Below are positions 1 to 10,935 of a stretch of 64,000 nucleotides of DNA, piece after piece. Under the pieces are notes generated by a model that saw only the letters and a list, made by a program, of their open reading frames with translations, did not search any database and was not told the DNA's origin. Position 1 is the stretch's first letter. Every line of letters starts with the position of its first letter. The stretch comes from Cyclaneusma minus (lineage: Eukaryota; Ascomycota; Leotiomycetes; Marthamycetales; Marthamycetaceae): contig JAKZHN010000024.1 of assembly GCA_037179335.1 (NCBI GenBank), positions 248,001-312,000 of the forward strand, read 5' to 3'. The position numbers and the translations under genes are program-made.

Positions 1-612
1 AAGAAGCATAGAATGGACCAATAACAACCCAATCAATGGAAAAATATGACAAAAAATTGCAGAACGTTTGAAAAAAAAAACTTTCAAGCTTAAGCGGCCA
101 CAGGAGTGTTCCATACTTGCTTAGTAGGCCCGTCTTAAAGAACAGTCCAGCTTCCCAGATCTGCCACTGATTCGAAATGCACCGTTCCTTATCCTAAGAG
201 CGGCCAAACTACGTGAGACTTCCGAATGCGCCTTACAAGCACTTTCCACTCGGCCATTGTGTACATGTTTGATGTGAGAAAAGTGCTTCATCGAATAGCT
301 GAGGCGCCTGGCGATCTGAGCCTGGCTTCTTCACCCGAGGGGAGCGATTCTCTGAGACTCACCAGCTGCCTATTGACGATATATGTTCTTTTGCTCCCCG
401 TGTCTAGTAGTCCTCCCCTGCTGCGCCCCCCTTTCCTTTGATCTCGCTCAGCGCACCCCATGCCACCAAGACATCCATGGCCGCACATTCCATGCAGTAG
501 AACATCCCCAGAAACACAAATACCATTTCAAACGCCAATGCTCTCAGGCAATGCAGCTTTTTATACATAACTGCTTCCCAGCAGATTCCCAACTCTTTCT
601 CTTAGATCATTC
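1..612. other. Intergenic, left edge
   Basis: I see no supportable gene here. The stretch is the 3' flank of the minus-strand mL61 gene and continues beyond the window. Only short open frames without recognisable content occur on either strand. Confidence 0.6.
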
Positions 613-1354
613 TTACAAAGCCAAATTAGCAACCGTCTCCCCCTTCGCCCTATTCAGCAGCTCCTCTCTCGCCTTCTTCTGATTATTAAGCTTCTTACTC
701 CTCGCGCTATCCTGCTCCGCCTTCTCCCTCAGCTTCTCCAACTCCTTAATCTGCGCCTTCTCCTCCTCCGTCGACTCCAGCGGCATAGCCTTTGTCACCA
801 CCAAGAACTCTTCCAAAATATCCGACTGCGTGCGATGTTTCATGTCAATAGCCTCAGTCCTCACAGTCGGCGCTGGTGATGTGGAAGCCGGAACAGGCCC
901 GGTGGAGGTTTGGGAAGAGGTTGTGGAGGAGATGGCGGGAGGCGTATCGGTGGAGGAGGCGGATGTGAAGTGGACGGTCATGGTTGCTGGGCCTTTCTGG
1001 TCGGTGGTCCAGTTTACGGTCATGGGGACGGCGGGGTTGTGGTATTTGAGGCGTGGTAGGCAGTTTTGCCAGAAGCGCTTGGGGCCGTAGTTGCCGCCGG
1101 CGACTTTGGGCGCGTATTCCATGTGGATGCGGGTTACGTTGGGGGGAAGCACGGCGGCGCCGGGGCCGACGCGGATTGCGAGGAGCTGCGGTGGGTGGTC
1201 AGAGATATGTTGGATTGTGAAGTGGGCTGGGTGGTTTATTTACTACCTTCTGGAGAAGGGCCGGTTAGCATATACTTGGAGAAGACTTGTCGAGGAATTG
1301 GGAATTGGTACGTACGGCTCGCAGCGTTGTCATCCGCTTGATGAGAGAAACCAT
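613..1354 (-). CDS. MRP49: Mitochondrial large ribosomal subunit protein mL61 (Mrp49 type)
   Basis: A structural protein of the mitochondrial large ribosomal subunit, in the L51/S25/CI-B8 thioredoxin-like family. I join two exons, 1316-1354 and 613-1185, across a 130-base intron (donor GTACGT, acceptor CGCAG), giving 203 residues. The short first exon encodes MVSLIKRMTTLRA, the usual start of this family. The second opens with LLAIRVGPGAAVLPPNVTRI, and the core follows: a GPKRFWQNCLPRLKYHNPAVP stretch typical of fungal Mrp49. The C-terminal third is Ser/Thr/Pro-rich and then charged and helical, a common fungal extension. Without the first exon no conserved start exists, which is why I chose 1354. 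It is divergent from GEP3, another mitochondrial ribosome gene, with about 276 bases between the two starts. Family assignment is confident; the exact intron edges are inferred. Confidence 0.88.
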
Positions 1355-1630
1355 CTTTGCAGATTGGAAGACGAAGATAAGAAGAGGGTGAGGTTTCGAA
1401 GTTGGTCGTGTGTCTCGAAGTCGGAATCTGATATCGACTTTCCAGAACCAAACATGTCAAAGTTTCGAAGCGGCCGCATCGGCGCTAAATATCGCGCTAA
1501 GTGAGCATGCGCGCTAAGTGGATATGGGGCTGAGGCGCGCGGAAGTCGGAAGAATTTCCTTCAGCCTCGTCTCAACTTTTTGAAAGACAGCTCGACTCCG
1601 AACTCTTCACCATTGCGGTGGCCATCGCAA
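1355..1630. promoter_or_regulatory. Shared divergent promoter with three GCGCTAA repeats
   Basis: The 276 bases between the mL61 and GEP3 start codons must hold both promoters. Three exact copies of GCGCTAA lie at 1482-1488, 1494-1500 and 1511-1517, all on the plus strand. No TATA box is obvious. A regulatory role for the repeats is inference. Confidence 0.5.
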
Positions 1631-3745
1631 ATGGCATTACGATCCACCAGGAGACTGCCTGCGGGCATGTCTCTTTGTTCTCAACCACCAACATTTCTGA
1701 ACCTCGACTTCTTATGTCCTGTACTGGCACGGAAACCTACGTTTCCTTCGAAACGACCAACCCAACACCAGCAGCGAGAGGCTCCATTTCGCCCTTATTC
1801 GAGCATATCCTCGCAGAGTTTCGCGCAAAAACGAAGCTTCCATGCCGTGGCTTTGGAAACAACCGATGCCTTGGACGGAACTTCTATTTCTCAACCTCGA
1901 AAGCTGCCGCAACAATGTCCAGGCTGTGGTGCTTTCTCCCAGACCCTGGACACAGAAACCGCTGGATACTATTCGCTAGACAGGAAAGCTGTTCAAAATT
2001 ACATGAACCCGGGCGAGGCAGAAAAGCGTCGTGCACGGAAACTTCAAGAGGAGCAGCTCATCCAGGCCTCACTGCAAAACGTCCAGGATCCCAGTATCCG
2101 AGCCGCCTTTGAGCAGCCTAGCAATGCTCCTCCGACAGCTCAAAACACTCCTGCTCCGCCTATGTGCGACAGGTGCCATAATTTGATCCACCATCAGAAG
2201 GGGGCTTCGATTCAACATCCTTCAATCGAGTCGTTGCGGGACACGATAGCCGAGTCGCCTCACAAATACAACCATGTATACCATGTTATTGACGCCGCCG
2301 ATTTTCCAATGTCCCTCATACCGGGCCTCCAGAAAATACTGGAAGCAACTCCACAGCGGTCGCGCAACAGGAGAGCGAAGATCGGCCGGTTTTACCATGA
2401 CCGGAAAATCGAGGTGTCTTTCATTATCACTCGCTCAGATTTATTGGCCCCACTGAAAGAGCAGGTCGACGCTATGATGCCATATCTGACTGAAGTCCTG
2501 CGGAAAGCTCTGGGTTCAGCCAATAAAGATGTTCGCCTAGGAAATGTGAGATGTGTTAGTGCAAAAAGGGGCTGGTGGACCAAGGAATTGAAGGATGATA
2601 TCTGGAGACGAGGTGGAGGTGGTTGGATGGTTGGGAAAGTCAATGTTGGAAAAAGCCAGCTTTTTGAAACTATCTTCCCGAAGGGCCGCAAGAACACTGA
2701 GCCTTTTACGAAGATGGGAGAGTGGACTGGAGGATCGACGAGCGATGCATTTCCGAAGACCGGTTCGGTCACTTTCACTCCTCTGCCTATGCAAGGGGAC
2801 CAGAACTCATCAAATGACACCCCTACAGTCGAGGCACCGTTGGATCCGTTCGACGAACCGCTGAATACGACGGAGTTGCTACCACCCGCCCCTCAAGAAG
2901 TGGACTACCCGTCCATGCCAATCGTGTCCGATTTGCCTGGAACGACAGCTTCTCCCATCAGGCTGCCATTTGGCAATGGAAGGGGAGAACTCATCGATCT
3001 GCCGGGTCTAGCTCGTGGAGACCTCGAATTACTGGTTCAAGAAGAACACCGCCGTGCCCTGGTCATGCGTGCTCGTGAACGGCCCGAACAGATGACCATC
3101 AGACCGGGCCAATCGCTCTTGATAGGTGGGTTTATTCGCATCACACCAACAGACCCAGATCTTTTCTATCTAGCCTATGCATTCACGCCCATCGAGGCAC
3201 ACGTCACTTCAACAGAAAAAGCCATCGGCATCCAAACACAGACGCGGGAGTCGGGGGTTGAAAATATTGCACTGCCTGGCGTTGGCGACACGATGGCTTC
3301 TGCAGGAACGTTTAAGCTTGAAAGGGACGTTACGAAAAAGCGATCTGGCCCCATCACTCGCAAAGATGCAGCCGGTCTCAAAGTCGAGCAGCTCCCGTAC
3401 CAGGTTCTAGGTACGGATATCCTGATTGAAGGATGTGGGTGGGTGGAACTGGTTGCGCAGGTTCGGAAAAAGAGATTCGAAGTTCCCGAATCCGAGACGG
3501 AAGAAATGCCATTTGGTGTTGAGAAAAGCGAGGTCTCGAAGGATGAGCTTTTGCCGGGCGTGGAAGTTTTTAGTCCTGGGGGGAAGCATATCTCGAGTCG
3601 ACCGACGATGTGCGCGTGGGTACTGACCCAGAAGCCGGGTGGGAATGGCGCGGTGAAGTCGAGGCCTAGGCCGAGTATGAAGGGCAGGAAAAAGCAGGAC
3701 AAGGTGCGGCAAAGGGCGAAGGATGCTCAGGCGGCGAGCTTCTGA
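1631..3745 (+). CDS. GEP3: Mitochondrial circularly permuted GTPase Gep3/Mtg3 (YqeH type)
   Basis: A YqeH-family GTPase of the mitochondrion; yeast Gep3 (Mtg3) acts in small mitochondrial subunit/15S rRNA maturation and interacts genetically with prohibitins. It is a single exon of 704 residues from the first ATG at 1631. The N terminus is rich in Arg and Ser with few acidic residues, fitting a targeting peptide. A zinc-finger pair CPGCG (residues 96-100) and CDRC (179-182) precedes the G domain. The motif order is permuted: G4 TRSD (267-270), then G5-like SAKRG, then G1 GKVNVGKS (335-342), then G3 DLPG (434-437) followed by TT. This order defines the YqeH group. The protein is longer than bacterial YqeH because of a Pro-rich insert between G1 and G3 and a basic C-terminal tail. 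It is divergent from mL61. Confidence 0.9.
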   Translation: MALRSTRRLPAGMSLCSQPPTFLNLDFLCPVLARKPTFPSKRPTQHQQREAPFRPYSSISSQSFAQKRSFHAVALETTDALDGTSISQPRKLPQQCPGCGAFSQTLDTETAGYYSLDRKAVQNYMNPGEAEKRRARKLQEEQLIQASLQNVQDPSIRAAFEQPSNAPPTAQNTPAPPMCDRCHNLIHHQKGASIQHPSIESLRDTIAESPHKYNHVYHVIDAADFPMSLIPGLQKILEATPQRSRNRRAKIGRFYHDRKIEVSFIITRSDLLAPLKEQVDAMMPYLTEVLRKALGSANKDVRLGNVRCVSAKRGWWTKELKDDIWRRGGGGWMVGKVNVGKSQLFETIFPKGRKNTEPFTKMGEWTGGSTSDAFPKTGSVTFTPLPMQGDQNSSNDTPTVEAPLDPFDEPLNTTELLPPAPQEVDYPSMPIVSDLPGTTASPIRLPFGNGRGELIDLPGLARGDLELLVQEEHRRALVMRARERPEQMTIRPGQSLLIGGFIRITPTDPDLFYLAYAFTPIEAHVTSTEKAIGIQTQTRESGVENIALPGVGDTMASAGTFKLERDVTKKRSGPITRKDAAGLKVEQLPYQVLGTDILIEGCGWVELVAQVRKKRFEVPESETEEMPFGVEKSEVSKDELLPGVEVFSPGGKHISSRPTMCAWVLTQKPGGNGAVKSRPRPSMKGRKKQDKVRQRAKDAQAASF

Positions 3746-4441
3746 TCCAACTCCAAGCCGTCGTTGGGTTGAGGTTCAGATCTAGTTGAGGCTAATGAAA
3801 CGAGGGGGTAGGATACATGGTGTCAATAGCCTCAATTATCTGGTCTCGTGGAAAGGTGTGAAGTGGTCGGAAATGCTGCATGATCTCCCATTTGTAGCAA
3901 TATGGAATTTGCAGGGGTTTTGGTAGCACAGACCCCGCGATGTCTCCCCCTCCATTCCATTAGTCAGGCACGACGTTGCCGCAAAGTGACTGCAGGAGGA
4001 ACGTGCAGCGAGCGCCAAATCCGATTTCGTGTAAATAAAAACGGCCCAGCGAAGTTAAGAAGTTCCCCTTCTTCAGACGCTGCGTTTGCGCGCTGCGCTT
4101 TGTCGCTGTAACATCACGGTAGGCACAGAATATCACGACGCCAGGAAGAATTGAACCATCTCTTCACTGAGAGGCTGGCCCCAGTCCCAATAATCTTCTC
4201 TGGCGGCTGTTATCTTCATCTTCACCTCCTCAACCAACCAAGCGAGCACTTCAACTCCGTCGCCATCCACGGTTCGGCTCCTGCCCAACTCCCCACCCAC
4301 CCCCTTCAACAACCTGGCGGCGCCTGACATTAATCTCCCCTCGAACACGACTGCCGCCCACTAGACCCTCCCTCCTTTCGCGCGGATGCCCGTTCCTTAC
4401 TATTACCTCCACGGTCGACCTATGGCCCCGCCCTAGGAAAC
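3746..4441. other. Intergenic between GEP3 and the WD40 gene
   Basis: This holds the 3' flank of GEP3 and the promoter and 5' leader of the WD40 gene. About 4150-4440 is C- and CT-rich, typical of fungal leaders. No gene or strong repeat is visible. Confidence 0.5.
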
Positions 4442-7400
4442 ATGTTTTCAACCCCGAGGTCTTCTGCGGCCGTCCACAACCCTCCAAAGCACTCTCGCAA
4501 GATGGCTCGCAAGCACGAAGGCAGCCTGTCGCTACTGCAGATCATTGGGACCACCGTCTCCTCGCCCAATGGCTTCGACTGCGTCCCAAACGAGAAGGCC
4601 TTCGCATACAACGCCGGCGCTGCCAGCGTCGTGGTGACCTTTGCGCCAGACGGCCAATTGGTCCAGCGATTCTTCAAGGCACATCCTACTGCTGTTCCCT
4701 CGCCTACGCAGAACTCTTACCATGCTGCGACATCTTCACCTTTATTGGGCGTCGATACGTGCTCGAGAGTGCATACGCCGCGCAAGGAATATTCTTCTTC
4801 TCCCGCTCTTTCTGCAAACCACTGGGAAGACGCGCCAAGTTCCAAGACATGGACTAGCAGAGAAAGGATCAAGGCGGCGACCTGTCTGTCCATGTCGAGG
4901 GATGCTAGATACTTGGCTGTGGGAGAGGTAAGCTACAAGAAAGTCATTCTATGCGACGAATTGCTGATTTTCATAGACCGGATATGCCCCTCGAGTTCTG
5001 GTTTTCAGCCTCCAGGAAGCCTCATCCGAAAGCCCCGTGGAGATACTCGCAGAGCATACATTTGGCGTACGGGCGGTAGCATTCAGCAATGACCAGAGAT
5101 ATCTTGCGACTCTGGGATGCGCAAACGACGGTTTCATCTACATATGGTCTTTCGACAACCGAACCGGCTCCTGCAAACTCCACTCGAGCAACAGATGCAC
5201 TGCCAATGTGAAAGGGATCATCTGGCTAGGAATCAACTTGATCACTTTCGGTACGCGCCATATCAAGGTATGGCGAGTCGAGGGCGGGGTTGCCATATCT
5301 CCTACGAAACAGCGATTTCTCTTAGACGGGACCCCTCAGCCAATTCCATCGACTCCGGCTGTGAGAACACTGGGTGGGCGCAATGTTCTCTTGGGCGGTC
5401 TGGTCGATGCGACGTTTTCTTGCGCCGCCGTAATCGGTGATTCGAAAGTATTAGTCTGCTCGGAAAAGGGGGAAATATGTCTGCTGGACGATCAACAAAA
5501 CCAGCAAAAACTCACTAAGCTGTGTAATGCGGGCTTTGGGGTACTCTGTGTAGCAACAGACTTGAGTAGTCGCTTGGTTCGGCTGGGCGGACGCAATGGA
5601 CAGATTAAGATTCTGGACCTTGAGAACTCAGACCTGGAAATGATGCCCGACTCGCCATGTCGGGCAAGCAATAGCGATTCAACAGTCAATCCCATATACG
5701 CTATGGGTCGCATTGACGACAAATGGATCGAAGTCAATTCTCGTCATGCCATAGAAGTCGTACCATCGTCTTCAAGTCCCATTGAAACATCTTCGGACGA
5801 GAACGCCTGGAGTTTTCAGCGACTTGAAGCTCACAGTGATCCTGTTCTTGGCGTGGAAGTGTTGGATAGGCCAAATGGATATGATGCCGATTTCCTCACT
5901 TATGCCTCGAGTGGAGATGTGTTCTTTTGGGACTTACAAGGACGAAAGAAGGCCTCTTTGCGATTAGCTCTGGAGCACGCCAACAAAGCCGGCGAAGAAG
6001 ACTTACCTCTGCGACTGGTTCTACGAGCGTCCAAAGGTGCAAAGTTCATTGCATCTGGTGATAGCAATGGGATGCTCAGGATCTCGCAAGAGCACAATCC
6101 GTTGAGGTTCGCGACGAGGGCTCATTCAGCGGACATCCAGGATCTTGCTTTGCATGAAAATGAAGCGAGATCGCTGGTGGCTTCTTGCAGCCGCGATAGG
6201 ACGGTCCAATTGTATCGGTATCAGGATGGCTACCTTTCACTGATCCAGACGATAGACGATCATTGCTCCTCTGTTTCCGGACTTCTCTTTTGCCAAGAGG
6301 GTAGCATGTTGATTTCATGCTCCACCGACCGAACAGTTCAAATCCGGGACATTGTTACCAGAGAGGTCAATGGCCAGGATTCGATAGCCGCTGTTTGCTC
6401 TCGAATAGTTACTTTGAAAGCATCGCCTATATCCATGGCGACTTGTCTGGACGACGAAGGCAACGCCGCCTTCGTGGTTTCGTTACTAGACCGAAATGTG
6501 GCAACTTATGAGTTGGCCACTGGACGTCTGATCTCGGCATACCGGGCAACCGACCACGAAAACGGCGATTCCGTAGTAATGGACTCTCTCGTCATGGGGC
6601 GACTCGGGAAGATCCCAATTATGGTAGGGGCTTCAAGCACGGACAAGTCCGTGAGGGTATATGATAGCAAGGCTGGCGTATTGCTCGACCGGGAATGGGG
6701 TCACACAGCATCTGTGACTGGAGTGAGGTTACTTGATGACGGCGATCAGGACAAGCTCAAACTGATCAGTACCAGCTCAGATGGCACCGTCATGATCTGG
6801 AGACTCTGTCACCGACCAAACGAAGTTTCGGATACTCGAGACAGCTACAGCGAATTCGATCCCGAATCACCCCTCCGAGAAGTCTCAACAATGCGCCAAC
6901 AACCCCTTCGACGCATCCTCTCCAAAGCCGAGCTTGCCGATTTCCAGCGCTTCGCCCCCAGCACTCCAACAGGCAGATCTTTGTCACCAGATCGAAAGGT
7001 CGTGCGTCGAAAGACGTCTCGATTCAACCTCACCATCAATTCGCCTAAGCTAGCCGTTTCCACAAACGTTCCCCCTGTGCCCGGCAACCACTCCAGCCAT
7101 TCCGCCTACGCAGCTTCCCGCTCCGATGAAACCCACAGCCTGCGCATCTCCCCCCGCGACCGCAACTCCCCTCGTGACCGCATCCGCTCCCGCACTCCCA
7201 GTCCCGTCCCCCCGCGAACAGGTCGGCGCCCAGAAGCCCCCACACTCACGCTCGAGCGCGGCCGCAACAAGTCGACCGGCAACCTGCGCGAACGCCGCGA
7301 GCGCAGCGAAGCCGGCCGCGCAAACACAGCCGCCACCGAATCCGTGTGCCGCACCCTGCGCGCCTTCCGCAAAAAGCTTGCCACAGCCGAAACATTCAAA

Positions 7401-7691
7401 GAAGATGATTTGAAAGCCTTGGATCAGGAATTGCGTCTCACGAGTAAGGCATTGAGTGAGAAGCTGCAGAAGACAAAAGCGATTACAGAAACGGTACTGG
7501 CGGGATTGCTGGACCAGTATTCGGATCGGCTGGTTAACATGATTGATGAGAAGCTGAGGAGTAATCAGTTGGGCTGGGGGCTGGGGTTGGGAGTGGGTGA
7601 AAGAAGACCGGATTCGGCGGGCACGATGGGCGGAAGTGAGGCGAGGGGCAGTAGGCCGGGGAGTAAGGGAAGTGATGTGAATTCTTTGTGA
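4442..7691 (+). CDS. Large WD40 protein, MABP1/WDR62-like
   Basis: A scaffold-type WD40 protein. I join 4442-4927 and 4977-7691 across a 49-base intron (donor GTAAGC, acceptor TCATAG), giving 1066 residues; the join reads AVGE-TGYAPRVLVFSLQE without a break. Numerous WD repeats run from about residue 70 to 720, with blocks such as HTFGVRAVAFS, DRTVQLYRYQDG and HTASVTGVRLLDDG, probably forming two propellers. A basic Ser/Pro/Arg-rich disordered stretch follows, then a helical C terminus (about 945-1020) likely to form a coiled coil. Two tandem propellers with a C-terminal helix match mammalian MABP1 and WDR62, which scaffold JNK signalling and spindle-pole functions; the fungal role is unknown to me. 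An internal ATG at 4502 (MARKHEG) has a good context and could be the true start. Confidence 0.8.
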
Positions 7692-8340
7692 GCCTGGTAG
7701 GCTTTTGCAAGAGGTTTCTTGCGCAACTTTACTGCTACTTTGCTATTTCGTTTGTTTTGCATGGGTTAAGGAGGCGGGCGCCCAGGGAGGTTGCTCTGAA
7801 ACTTTGAAGGCGCGAGGACAACGGCGTTTTATTCTTTTTAGCGCTTGGAGAGGTCGGTTTGAGAAGGCTTTCGGATTGCGGAAAAGATCTGGATTTCTTC
7901 AACGCGGATTGCAAAGGTTGCTATCCCGGACTAAGGGGGGCGTTCTGGACATCGGCGTGACTTCGATCATGGGTGATCTTGAAATGAATGATGGGCCTTT
8001 TATGGTCTGGAAAGGAAAAGGGGAAATGGGTGGTATGACGGCCCTCTAAACATACTAGCGATGGTTTGCAAGTATAACGTTAAGTAGTAATCCAGAGACA
8101 GCCACATGCCTACTTCAGGCTTTGCTTCTACAACTCATAAAGCTTTGGAAATCAAGGGGACACAATTATTTCTTGGATGCACTTGAGATGACGGGGGCTC
8201 GAAAATGCGAGAGGCACCAATCCAGTCGACATCTGACGTTCCTGGTATGCTAGTTTCACCGAAACGACACCCCTCTAGAGGTCAACTACCCCAACCCCTC
8301 ACCAAACGGCAAACCAAAAATCCCCAAAACCTCTCCCAAA
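7692..8340. other. Intergenic, 3' flank of the WD40 gene
   Basis: Normal base composition; no gene I can support. It leads into the four-copy repeat region. Confidence 0.5.
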
Positions 8341-10441
8341 ACGTCAAAAATCCGCGATATTAATCAAGGAATATCCGAATCCAAACCAGACAAACTGAGG
8401 TTGAGACGTCGTCTACCCCAGGGAGACCCATCGATCTGCCTGCGATGCAAACTGCGGCGTTCGAACCAGCCGCTTGGAATAATGCTACCAGGCCAAGGCC
8501 CCAAAATAAGACACGTTCTAATAAGTTACCCTGGCTAGTTGGCAGCTTCTTGCACAAGACTTAGCGCTGCCGAGTGAGCCAGGCCTCCGCCGCAGGACTC
8601 GAGGATTGTGGACGGGTTTGTTGGGTTTATGTGCACGGCGATGCTGCTTGCGATGGATTTTTTGGTATTTCCACATAGCCATTTTTTGCAACCATGTCTT
8701 CGTCGTCGCCACGATTCATATACATATATTCATCCACCAATTCCAACATAAACTCGACTTTCCCAATTCTGTTTACCAAGAGGCATAAATAAAAATCTGC
8801 GTACATAGTCGTGGATGCACCAGACCCAAACCAGACGGACTGAGTGTTTGAGAGTTCTACCCCAGGGCGCGCGCAACCCTGCGATGCCATCTGCGGCGTT
8901 CGAACCTGCTGCTTCGGTGCCCGATTGAGAACCAGATACACGGGTTCATTCGGACACTGGAGACTTGTGCAAATCCAAGTGAGCCATGCCTCCGCCGCAG
9001 GACTCCGGAAACTCTTTGGTATTGGTCGAATTATATGTTTGGGCTGGGCTGCTGGGGTGCCGAGATGCGGGGTCGTGGGAGAGTGGACGAAGTCTATTAT
9101 ACAAAATGTAAGATCCAGTCTTGTCTGGATTCTGGGATCTCAAGTCCCTGTAATTCTGTTCCCGGTTTTTGTTTGGGTGTTATATGTAGAATTAGGGGGA
9201 AAGCTTACGAATTTTACCTAGGCAATTCAATATTATTGGCCTTTTTATCCTTAATATCCAGATTCTATTTTGCGTTCATCACAATATCACTGTTATCACA
9301 GCACCAAAAAGCAAATGCCTTAACGTTCGTCCGGCCGGCCCTGTCTTACTCCCAATTTTCACAAAAAGCACTAAAAGTCTGCGAAGTCATCCCTGGAACT
9401 TCCAGACCCAAACCAGACGTACTGAGATTGAGAGTTCTACCAGCAAGGTTATACACACCTTGCGTATGCAATCTGCGGCGTTCGAACACGCAGCCCATCC
9501 CGGAGCTTTTGACAGAGGCGGCAAAGAGGGCTGTTTTGGCAGCCCTTTTCGAGCCACTGGCTAAGGACTAGTGTTCGCTAGTCCATCGGCACTCTAGTGA
9601 TGAGTGTACGAGTCAACTGAGCCAGGGCTCCGCCGCAGGACTCGAGAACCTTGAGAGATATCTCGGGTTATGTATCCTGAGTAGGGGATTGGAGGGCTGC
9701 ACGGTATGCCGAGATGCGGGGTTGCGGCAGGACCGGCGGTTGGAGGAAGTTTATCTAAAGAATTCTTATTTGAGACCCTGCGTTTCTCTTTCCAGGTTTC
9801 TAATTCGATATTATAAGTTATTATAAGTTATAAGTAAAATTGGAAAATTGGCTAGTGAATGGGTTAACAACTCGCTGCTTGGCTGCTTTCCCTCTTTACG
9901 CTTCTCACAACAACCAAAAAACCAAACTCGTTTAACCATTCTGCGTACATCCATCCCTATATGTTCCTCCATCGTCAATCGTCAATCTCCACAAAAGCAC
10001 CAAAAAATCTGCGTTACATAATCAAGGATGTACCAAATCCAAACCAGACTCACTGAGTTTGAGAGTTCTACCCCAGGGTGCAAAGCCACACACCCCTGGT
10101 TCCAGCCCCTCCCTCCCTATTCAAAAGGAGGAGGTATGTCGCTTTTCCCCAGTGTGCCCTCCAACGAATGGATGCAATCTGCGGCGTTCGAACCAGCGCG
10201 CCTTCGATCATTCTTTCATCTAGACCCAGACATACCACACAGAGGTCCTGGGTCTAGCAGGGACCCGGGGTATGCCAATGAAAGAGTTTGGAAGCTGACG
10301 GCAGGTCCAATTGAGTCAGGCATCCTGCGCCGCAGAGACTCGAGAATTGGGAGGGGGGATTTGGGTTCATCTGGATGGATTGGGGGATTAGAACGTGAAT
10401 GGGGGTTGGAGGAGGAGATGCGGGGTGCGGAAGTCTATCTG
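8341..10441 (+). repeat. Four diverged direct copies of an unknown repeat unit
   Basis: Each unit has up to three conserved blocks in the same order. Block A contains CCAAACCAGAC, then TGAGAGTTCTAC, ending in CTGCGGCGTTCGAAC: 8341-8470, 8789-8909, 9373-9494 and 10004-10196 (the last carries an insert of about 80 bases). Block B contains CGCCGCAG followed by GACTCGAG or similar: 8573-8607, 8980-9012, 9614-9650 and 10311-10350. Block C contains GAGATGCGGGGT: 9052-9100, 9698-9755 and 10403-10440, and is barely recognisable in copy one. Unit spacing is roughly 450-630 bases. CTGCGGCG in A and CGCCGCAG in B are exact reverse complements in all four copies, so each unit could fold with an 8-bp stem. 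No frame stays open across copies. I do not recognise the family. Confidence 0.7.
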
Positions 10442-10935
10442 GCCAAGAGGTTTTGTGAAGTTAATGCAACAGGGCGGAAAATGTGAAAATACGAGTGCTC
10501 CCTAAATTATCAGAAATCATGTGAGTCACTGCCGACCGATTTGGAAAATGTTGATCATGTGAAAAAGTCTGCAGTTTCTAGAGCTAATTCTACTTTTCAC
10601 TCGCTCTGTATTCCTTGAGACGGGCGCGCTCATTCCTTGTATCCTCTATGTCGTCCTCGTGTGACGACGTTTGAACACTCCGTCGCGTATGGTAGCATCG
10701 TCTTCACACGCAAGTGAAAGATACTAGTACCCTAAGGTAGAATGAGGGAGTGTAAGATATTCCCGAAGAGCAAATGTGCTCCTGTTAGCCAGCCCATGCT
10801 TTGTCTGGGAGCTCTCTTTCCATAGTATCAAACGCCATGTGTGATGCATCTCCCGTGATGCGCCCCTATGCTGTGAGCCTGAACGCCGTATGCACAAATC
10901 CCTCCGAAGAAAAGAAAGGCAATCTCTCAAACCGT
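10442..10935. other. Intergenic, 3' flank of calcipressin
   Basis: No supportable gene. Only short shadow frames occur. Confidence 0.5.

Noticed and set aside
8400..9570. Possible Zn2Cys6 fingers (CLRCKLRRSN in copy one, PCVCNLRRSN in copy three of the repeat)
   Set aside because: The cysteine pattern is incomplete, frames differ between copies and copy two has a stop before it.
8880..10196. B-box-like GTTCGAAC sequences suggesting tRNA-derived elements
   Set aside because: No flanking T stem, acceptor stem or box A could be fitted in any copy.
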